This document shows positions 58,080-64,000 of a stretch of DNA of 64,000 bases, piece by piece. Position numbers and translations under genes: made by a program. The notes under the pieces were generated by a model. That model saw only the letters and a program-made list of their open reading frames with translations. It was not told the DNA's origin and made no database searches. Source of the DNA: CAVTWS01 sp964390555 (lineage in GTDB: Bacteria > Actinomycetota > Acidimicrobiia > Acidimicrobiales > SHLQ01); the NCBI GenBank assembly GCA_964390555.1, contig CAYMJU010000086.1:52792-116791 (forward strand). The letters are read 5' to 3'. How positions within the stretch are numbered: position 1 is the first letter of the stretch; each line of letters starts with the position of its first letter.

Positions 58080-59425
58080 GCCGCGTCCTCGTGTTCGGGC
58101 TCGGGGTCACCGGAAGGGCCGTGGTCGACGCGTGCCTCGCCCGTGGCGTACGGGTGATCGCCGCCGACGACCGACCTGGCCCTTCAGTCGTGGCGTTCGC
58201 CGTCGAGCGGTCGATCGAACTGGCCGCCGAGCCGACGCTGGGCGTGCTGATCGACCTGGTCGGTCGGGTCGACGTGGTGATACCCGCGCCGGGGCTGCCC
58301 GACGCTCACCCGATCTTTTCCGTCGCAGCCGAGCGGGGCGTCACGGTGGCCGATGAGACCGACCTGGCCCAACACTGGGACACACGGCCGTGCGTGGCCA
58401 TCACCGGAACCAACGGAAAGACGACAGTGACCACGCTCGTCACCGACATGCTGATCGCGTCGGGCATCCCGGCGGCGGCGGTCGGAAACACCGATGTGCC
58501 CCTGGTAGCCGCCATCGACGACCCCGCGATTGCCACGTTCGTCGTGGAGTCGTCGTCGTTCCGGCTCAACCACAGCTGCCGGTTCGCGCCCCGGGTCGCG
58601 ACGTGGCTCAACTTCGCTCCCGATCACCTCGACATCCATCTCGACCTCGCGACCTACGAGGCGGCCAAGGCGGTGATCTGGTCGCGCCTCGGTTCCGAGG
58701 ACATCGCCATCGCCAACGCCGACGATCAGGTCGTGATGCGCAACGTCTCGTCGCGCGCCAACGTTGTCACGTTCGGAGCGCGCGAGGGAGCCGACTGGCG
58801 GGTCGAGCACGGCATGATCGTCGGGCCCGACGGGGCGCTCATGACGACTGCGGCCCTGGCCCGATCGCTACCCCACGACGTGGCCAACTCCCTCGCTGCC
58901 GCGGCGACGGCGTCGGCGGCCGGCGCATCGCTCGCGGCCATCGCACGGGTGCTGGCCGAGCCTCGGGCGCTGCCGCACCGCGTCGCCTTTGTGGCCGAGG
59001 CAATGGGTGTGTCCTGGTATGACGACTCCAAAGCCACGGTCCCGCAGGCGACTGCCGCCGCGGTGTCTGGGTTCGACTCGGTCGTGCTGATCGCCGGCGG
59101 GCGCAACAAGGGCCTGGACCTCTCGCCGCTCGGCGACCTGAGCGACCGGGTCCGAGCCGTCGTAGCGATCGGCGATTCAGCCGACGACGTGATGGCCGCG
59201 TTCGCGGGCCGGCGCCCGGTAGTTCGCGCCGGGTCGATGCGACAGGCAGTCGACGCCGCCGCTCGACTGGCCCGGCCGGGCGATGTGGTCCTGCTGTCGC
59301 CGGCGTGCGCCTCGTTCGACTGGTATGCGAACTACGCCGAACGCGGCGACGACTTCTCGCGGCTGGTCCGAGAGCTCGCGGACCGAGCCGGCGGGTACGC
59401 CGGCGAGGAAGGAACAAGCGCATGA
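58076..59425 (+). CDS. murD: UDP-MurNAc-L-Ala-D-Glu ligase MurD
   Basis: 449 residues. Seen: VLVFGLGVTGRAVVDACLAR at the N-terminus, ITGTNGKTTVTTLVTDML near residue 109, ESSSFRL near 160, FAPDHLDIHLDLATYEAAK near 180, DDSKATVPQATAAAV near 319, and LSPACASFDWYANYAERGDD near 424. Adds D-Glu to UDP-MurNAc-L-Ala. ATGA overlaps with mraY and ftsW show continued translational coupling. Confidence 0.94.
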   Translation: MSRVLVFGLGVTGRAVVDACLARGVRVIAADDRPGPSVVAFAVERSIELAAEPTLGVLIDLVGRVDVVIPAPGLPDAHPIFSVAAERGVTVADETDLAQHWDTRPCVAITGTNGKTTVTTLVTDMLIASGIPAAAVGNTDVPLVAAIDDPAIATFVVESSSFRLNHSCRFAPRVATWLNFAPDHLDIHLDLATYEAAKAVIWSRLGSEDIAIANADDQVVMRNVSSRANVVTFGAREGADWRVEHGMIVGPDGALMTTAALARSLPHDVANSLAAAATASAAGASLAAIARVLAEPRALPHRVAFVAEAMGVSWYDDSKATVPQATAAAVSGFDSVVLIAGGRNKGLDLSPLGDLSDRVRAVVAIGDSADDVMAAFAGRRPVVRAGSMRQAVDAAARLARPGDVVLLSPACASFDWYANYAERGDDFSRLVRELADRAGGYAGEEGTSA

Positions 59426-60621
59426 CCTCGACGATCGTCCGACTCGATTCGCGTCGGCGGCCGACCGACGCGGCTCGTGCTCACCCGAAGCGCGACACCG
59501 TGCCGAGCCCGTCCCGTGTCCACCCACCCTCGGGCCGACGTTCGGGGCTGTTCGTCGGCATCTTCATGCTCCTGGTGCTGCTCACTCTCATCGGGTTGGT
59601 GATGGTGCTGTCCGCATCGGCAGGGGGCTCGGCCGGTGGGGCGTCGGCCTTTGTGGTCGTGCGGCGGCAAGCGATGTGGCTCGGCCTCGGCGGCGTGGCG
59701 CTGATGGTCGGACTGCATCTCGATTATCGCGTGTGGCGTCAGTTCGCCCTGCCGGTGTGGCTGATCTCGGTCGGTCTTCTGGTCGCGGTCTTGGTACCGG
59801 GCGTCGGTGTACGCATCAACGGTTCGGCCCGGTGGCTGGCCCTCGGTCCGTTGCGCTTCCAACCATCCGAGTTGGCCAAGCTCACCACGATCGTCATCGT
59901 CGCCGAGTTGTTGTCGCGGCCCCGACGGTCGATCGACAATCTCCGGCTCACTCTCCTCCCGACCTCGGTCATGACTGGAGTGGTGTGCCTGCTGCTCGTC
60001 GTCGAGCCCGACATGGACACAGCGGTGATACTGGCCGGTGCCGTCCTCGCTGTTCTGGCCGCGGCCGGTCTGCGACTCCGGGCGCTGCTCGGACTGCTCA
60101 CATCGGTTGGCGCCGTCGCTCTCTTCGTGGGCATGAGCGCCGGCTACCGGCGCCAGCGGTTCCAGATCATGCAAGACCCGTGGTCCGACGAGCTCAACAG
60201 CGGCTGGCAGACCTTGCAGTCGCTGGTATCGGTGGCCAACGGTGGCGTGACCGGCATGGGGGTGGGCAACGGCCGGGGCAAGTTCGGGTACCTTCCGCTC
60301 GCCCACAGCGACTTCATCTTCGCTGTAGTCGCCGAGGAGCTCGGCTTCGTCGGAGCGGCGAGCGTCATCGGCCTCTACGCAGTGCTCGGCGTCCTCGGGC
60401 TGCTGGTGGTCATGAGGACCGACGATCCGTTCGGTCGTCTGCTCGTGTCGGGCATCGTGGCCTGGTTGATGCTCCAGGCGTTCGCCAACATCGGTGGGGT
60501 GCTCGGCGTGCTTCCCGCCACCGGGGTCGCCCTGCCGTTCCTGTCCGCCGGTGGCAGCGCGCTCATCGCGTCGATGCTGGCCATGGGCGTGGTGCTGAAC
60601 GTCGCCCGCCATACACGATGA
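59422..60621 (+). CDS. ftsW: FtsW SEDS-family lipid II polymerase
   Basis: 399 residues with about ten membrane spans after a 40-residue cytoplasmic tail. Seen: LIGLVMVLSASAG, INGSARWLALGPLRFQPSEL (SEDS hallmark), VVEPDMDTAVIL (catalytic Asp region), SGWQTLQSLVSVANGGVTG, SDFIFAVVAEELGF, and LPFLSAGGSALIASMLAMG. Peptidoglycan glycosyltransferase paired with FtsI at the septum. ATG overlaps the murD stop. Confidence 0.94.
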   Translation: MTSTIVRLDSRRRPTDAARAHPKRDTVPSPSRVHPPSGRRSGLFVGIFMLLVLLTLIGLVMVLSASAGGSAGGASAFVVVRRQAMWLGLGGVALMVGLHLDYRVWRQFALPVWLISVGLLVAVLVPGVGVRINGSARWLALGPLRFQPSELAKLTTIVIVAELLSRPRRSIDNLRLTLLPTSVMTGVVCLLLVVEPDMDTAVILAGAVLAVLAAAGLRLRALLGLLTSVGAVALFVGMSAGYRRQRFQIMQDPWSDELNSGWQTLQSLVSVANGGVTGMGVGNGRGKFGYLPLAHSDFIFAVVAEELGFVGAASVIGLYAVLGVLGLLVVMRTDDPFGRLLVSGIVAWLMLQAFANIGGVLGVLPATGVALPFLSAGGSALIASMLAMGVVLNVARHTR

Positions 60622-61790
60622 GCGGCTCGTCGCCGTCTCCCGGCCTCGATCGGATAGGTGCCGACGGGGCTGGTGTGCGACGGCAGGGAGTGATCGTCGT
60701 CGCCGGTGGCGGCACCGCGGGGCACGTGCTACCCGGTCTGGCCATCGGGCGCGAGCTGGTCGAGCGAGGGTGGGACCGCGCCTCGATCCACTACGTCGGT
60801 AGCGAGCGGGGCATCGAGCGGCGGCTCGTGCCCGACGCCGGCTTTCCGCTCACCGTCCTGCCCGGCCGGGGGATCGTCCGGCGGTTCGCCTGGGCCAACG
60901 TGGGGGCCGTGGTGGGCCTCGGCCTCGCCGTTCTTCGCGCCGCGGGGTTGATGCGGCGCCTGCGGCCCCGCGCGCTGGTCGCCGTCGGCGGATTCGCGAG
61001 CGTCCCGTGCGTCGTGTGGGCGCGCGTCTTGCGGGTCCCGATCGTGGTGGCCGAGCAGAACGCTGTCCCGGGGATGGCGAACCGACTCGCCGGTCGCGTG
61101 GCCCGGGCGTGCGCCACGTCGTTCCCCGATACGGCCCTGCCGCGAGCTACCTGGACCGGGAATCCGGTGCGCTCCGAGGTGATCGCCGTCGACCGAGATC
61201 GCGATTCGACCACCGCTCGCGCCGCGCTGGGAATCGAGCCGAGCCGGCGTCTGGTCGTCGTGTTCGGGGGATCGCTCGGGGCCCGGCGGATCAACGACGC
61301 CGTGGTCGGCGCGCTGCCCGGATGGGCGAACCGTGCGGACCTTGCTGTGCGTCACATCATCGGTGAGCGCGACCACCAGTCGGTGACTGCCGCCATCCCC
61401 GACCTGAGCGTCGCGGCGTTGCAGTATCAACCGGTGCGCTACGAGGATGACATGGCGTCGCTGTACGCCGCGGCCGACGCCGTCGTGTGTCGCAGCGGCG
61501 CCACCACCGTCGCCGAGCTGGCCGTGGTGGGGTGCCCGGCGATACTCGTACCGTTGCCGGGGGCGCCCGGTGACCATCAGACGGCCAACGCCCGCTCGCT
61601 CGTCGATGCGGGCGCCGCGGTGCTCGTCGCCGATGGCGAGCTGACGCCAGCTCGATTGATGGCCGAGGTCGATGCGCTGCTCGCCGACCCCGAGCGGGCG
61701 GCCGAGATGGCGGCGGCGGGCCGGCGCCGGGGGCGTCCCGACGCCGCGGAGTGCGTCGCCGATCTGGTCGAGGGGAACCTTCGTGGTTGA
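60618..61790 (+). CDS. murG: MurG N-acetylglucosaminyltransferase
   Basis: 390 residues, GT28. A 20-residue N-terminal tail precedes VIVVAGGGTAGHVLPGLAIG (donor/lipid loop) near residue 25; EQNAVPGMANRLA near 151; VVFGGSLGARRINDAV near 214; CRSGATTVAELAVVGCPAIL near 293. Converts lipid I to lipid II on the inner membrane face. ATGA overlap with ftsW. The start of murC lies inside its end. Confidence 0.94.
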   Translation: MSGSSPSPGLDRIGADGAGVRRQGVIVVAGGGTAGHVLPGLAIGRELVERGWDRASIHYVGSERGIERRLVPDAGFPLTVLPGRGIVRRFAWANVGAVVGLGLAVLRAAGLMRRLRPRALVAVGGFASVPCVVWARVLRVPIVVAEQNAVPGMANRLAGRVARACATSFPDTALPRATWTGNPVRSEVIAVDRDRDSTTARAALGIEPSRRLVVVFGGSLGARRINDAVVGALPGWANRADLAVRHIIGERDHQSVTAAIPDLSVAALQYQPVRYEDDMASLYAAADAVVCRSGATTVAELAVVGCPAILVPLPGAPGDHQTANARSLVDAGAAVLVADGELTPARLMAEVDALLADPERAAEMAAAGRRRGRPDAAECVADLVEGNLRG

Positions 61791-63183
61791 GCCGGTCGAC
61801 CGTTGCGATGTCGATCTGTCGACGCCGCGGCGGATCCACGTCGTGGGTGCCGGTGGTGCTGGCATGAGCGCGATCGCGGCCGTGCTCCGCTGGATGGGTC
61901 ACCACGTCACCGGAAGCGATCTGAAGGAGTCGCCGAGCACCGAGCGGCTCCGGGCCCTCGGCATCGAGGTGACGATCGGTCACGCCGCTGAGAACGTCGG
62001 AAGCGCTGAGGTGCTCACCATCTCGACCGCCATCCCTCCGTCGAACCCTGAGGTGCGTCTGGCGACCGATCTCGGCCTCCCGGTGCTGCGTCGCGCCGAC
62101 GCCCTCCGGGCCATCTCCATGGAGCGACGGACGGTGGCCGTCGCCGGCACCCACGGCAAGACGACCACGTCGTCGATGCTGGCCTTGATCTGCGTCGAGG
62201 CCGGTCTCCGGCCATCGTTCATCATCGGTGGCGATGTGAACGAGATCGGTAGCGGGGCCGCGTGGGACGAAGGCGACTGGTTCATCGTCGAAGCCGACGA
62301 GAGCGACGGGACGTTTCTCGCCTTGCCGCGCGTGGCCGCGATCGTGACGAACGTCGAGCCCGACCACCTGGAGCACTGGGGTGGGGTGGCCGCGCTCGAG
62401 GCCGCGTTCGGGGACTTCGCGGCATCGACGGTCGGTCCGGTCGTCTGTTGCGCCGACGATCCCGGCGCGGCCGCCCTGGCGGCGACGATCGAGACCGCGA
62501 TCACCTACGGGACTCTTGCCGGAGCCGACATACGCATCGAGGATCTCCGCCGTCACGGTGACGCAACCGAGTTCGAGCTGGTCGACCGCGGGCGGAGCTT
62601 GGGGCGGTTCACGGTGCCGATTCCCGGCGTGCACAACGCGCTCAACGCGGCCGCCGCGGCAGCGATGGCCTTGACCCTCGGCGCTGACGTCGACGCCATC
62701 AGGCGGGCGCTGGCGCGATTCGGCGGCGTGGCTCGGCGATTCGAGCGCCGAGGCCAAGAGGCTGGCGTGACGTTCATCGACGACTACGCACACCTGCCAT
62801 CCGAGGTGCGGGCGGCCCTCGCCGCCGCCCGAGACGGCGAGTGGAAGCGCGTGGTGTGCGTATTCCAGCCGCACCGGTACAGCCGGACCCAAGCCCTCTG
62901 GCGTGACTTCGACCAGGCGTTCGTCGATGCCGACCTGGTCGTGGTGACCGACGTGTACGCCTCGAACGAGATGCCCCGTCCCGGGGTGAGCGGCAAGCTC
63001 ATCGTCGATGCCGTGCTCGACGGCGATCCGTGGAAGCGCGTCGGCTGGTTCCGTCACCGCGAGGAGCTGGTCGACTTCCTGTTCGGGGAACTGCGTCCCG
63101 GCGACTTGTGCCTGACCTTGGGGGCGGGTGACCTCACGACGCTTCCCGACGCGCTGATGGCCCGGCTGCGAGACGCGGCGTGA
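61783..63183 (+). CDS. murC: UDP-MurNAc-L-alanine ligase MurC
   Basis: 466 residues. Seen: IHVVGAGGAGMSAIAAVL near residue 17, AVAGTHGKTTTSSMLALIC near 120, FIVEADESDGTFL near 167, NVEPDHLEHWGG near 189, VTFIDDYAHLPSEVRAAL near 328, and CVFQPHRYSRTQALWRDF near 361. Adds L-Ala to UDP-MurNAc, the first Mur ligase step. GTG at 61783 with GAGGGG upstream; 8-nt overlap with murG and a GTGA overlap with murB. Confidence 0.94.
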   Translation: MVEPVDRCDVDLSTPRRIHVVGAGGAGMSAIAAVLRWMGHHVTGSDLKESPSTERLRALGIEVTIGHAAENVGSAEVLTISTAIPPSNPEVRLATDLGLPVLRRADALRAISMERRTVAVAGTHGKTTTSSMLALICVEAGLRPSFIIGGDVNEIGSGAAWDEGDWFIVEADESDGTFLALPRVAAIVTNVEPDHLEHWGGVAALEAAFGDFAASTVGPVVCCADDPGAAALAATIETAITYGTLAGADIRIEDLRRHGDATEFELVDRGRSLGRFTVPIPGVHNALNAAAAAAMALTLGADVDAIRRALARFGGVARRFERRGQEAGVTFIDDYAHLPSEVRAALAAARDGEWKRVVCVFQPHRYSRTQALWRDFDQAFVDADLVVVTDVYASNEMPRPGVSGKLIVDAVLDGDPWKRVGWFRHREELVDFLFGELRPGDLCLTLGAGDLTTLPDALMARLRDAA

Positions 63184-64000
63184 AGGCTGGTGTTGTCGTG
63201 ACCCCCGACGCCATCGAGGCGGCTGATGCTGTGCTGCGAGCGGGATCGTTGGCCGCGCGCGTCAAGCGCGACCATGCCATCGGCCCTCGTACCACCTATC
63301 GGGTCGGGGGCTCGGCGCGACTGTTCGTCGAGGTCGACGACCGGTCGGAGCTGCTCGAATTGGCCGAGGCAGTGGCGATGAGCGGTATCGACGTGCTTGT
63401 CGTCGGTCGGGGCTCGAACCTGCTCGTGGCCGACGCGGGGTTCGAGGGAGTGGCCGTGGTGCTGGGCGAGCGGTTCGCGACCGTCACGGTTGCCGGCGCG
63501 GCCGTGCGAGCCGGAGCAGCCGCCGCGCTGCCGGTGGTGGCGAGGCGGTCGGTCGCCGCCGGTCTCACCGGATTCGAGTGGGCGGTCGGCGTGCCGGGAT
63601 CGATCGGCGGGGCAGTGCGCATGAACGCTGGCGGACATGGGTCGGACATGGCGGCGTCGCTCGGTGCCGCGACCGTCGTCGACCTGCGCCGAGGGGTCAT
63701 CGAGCGCCGGGCGGTCGCCGAACTGGGGCTCGGGTACCGTTGCTCGGCCATCGCCGCTCACGAGATCGTGATCGAGGCCGACCTGGCCCTCGAGCCGGGC
63801 CACGCTGTGTCGGGGCGGGCCGAGCTGGCCGATGTCGTCCGGTGGCGGCTGGAGAATCAGCCGGGCGGGCAGAACAGTGGCTCGGTGTTCGCCAACCCGC
63901 CCGACGTCTCCGCGGGAGCGCTCATCGACCGGGCCGGCGCCAAGGGCCTCCGTCTGCGCACCGCCCAAGTGTCCTCCAAGCACGCCAACTTCTTCCAAGC
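63180..64000 (+). CDS. murB: UDP-N-acetylenolpyruvoylglucosamine reductase MurB, 3' end outside window
   Basis: About 273 codons are present and the frame is open at the window end. Translating from the GTG at 63180 gives: RTTYRVGGSARLFVEVDD near residue 37, VVGRGSNLLVADAGF (FAD phosphate loop) near 75, EWAVGVPGSIGGAVRMNAGG near 135, NQPGGQNSGSVFANPPDVSA (catalytic Ser) near 225, and SSKHANFFQ at the edge, a type I MurB pattern. Reduces UDP-GlcNAc-enolpyruvate to UDP-MurNAc with NADPH. GTGA overlap with murC. Confidence 0.92.
   Translation, partial: MKAGVVVTPDAIEAADAVLRAGSLAARVKRDHAIGPRTTYRVGGSARLFVEVDDRSELLELAEAVAMSGIDVLVVGRGSNLLVADAGFEGVAVVLGERFATVTVAGAAVRAGAAAALPVVARRSVAAGLTGFEWAVGVPGSIGGAVRMNAGGHGSDMAASLGAATVVDLRRGVIERRAVAELGLGYRCSAIAAHEIVIEADLALEPGHAVSGRAELADVVRWRLENQPGGQNSGSVFANPPDVSAGALIDRAGAKGLRLRTAQVSSKHANFFQ

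Overview
The window is very GC-rich, densely packed chromosomal DNA from an actinobacterium. Lines of evidence are an MtrA-MtrB-LpqB-like two-component locus, PimB'-type and polyprenol-phosphate-mannose glycosyltransferases, an F420/LLM-type oxidoreductase, a DUF3040 protein, an MraZ-led division and cell wall (dcw) cluster, heavy GTG start use, and start codons that sit 6-8 nt after a TAnnnT box (leaderless type). The lipid-catabolic gene mix suggests Acidimicrobiia, but that placement is an inference. I saw no tRNA, rRNA, CRISPR array, insertion sequence or prophage.

Region 1 (1-28.8 kb) is dominated by acyl-CoA metabolism. It holds three AMP-forming acyl-CoA ligases (the first cut by the window edge), four acyl-CoA dehydrogenases, three APH-type phosphotransferases, two SDR dehydrogenases, an enoyl-CoA hydratase, a biotin-dependent carboxyltransferase subunit, an amidohydrolase, a DapB-like reductase, an LLM monooxygenase, a P450 and a GntR/FCD repressor. 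Many are translationally coupled (ATGA, GTGA or TGATG overlaps). A short HelD-like helicase, a SnoaL-like protein and a signal-less periplasmic-binding-protein homologue are interspersed. At 21.9-22.15 kb there is debris of decayed genes. The block ends with a QueG-like protein and PimB'.

Region 2 (28.8-44.8 kb) is mixed housekeeping: small membrane and SRPBCC proteins, a 653-residue coiled-coil protein that looks like a degenerate SMC-type ATPase, an AlaC-like aminotransferase, an ACT protein, glycerol kinase and phosphofructokinase diverging from only 19 bp, the mtrAB-lpqB-like operon, an inositol monophosphatase homologue, polyprenol-phosphate mannose synthase, a membrane-anchored HTH protein, a NUDIX hydrolase, DNA polymerase IV and a DUF3040 protein.

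Region 3 (44.8-51.4 kb) has a moxR-DUF58-transglutaminase operon on the minus strand, then a ROK sugar kinase, a small unknown protein and a lipoate-ligase-like protein on the plus strand.

Region 4 (51.5 kb to the end) is the dcw cluster: mraZ, rsmH, ftsL-like, ftsI, murE, mraY, murD, ftsW, murG, murC and murB (cut by the window edge). murF is missing from its usual place. A promoter with a 10-bp-periodic MraZ box array precedes mraZ. The mraZ-rsmH spacer holds a 21-bp inverted repeat whose right arm contains the rsmH Shine-Dalgarno and ATG, with two hairpins in its loop. This looks like a structured regulatory RNA and is the most interesting signal in the window.
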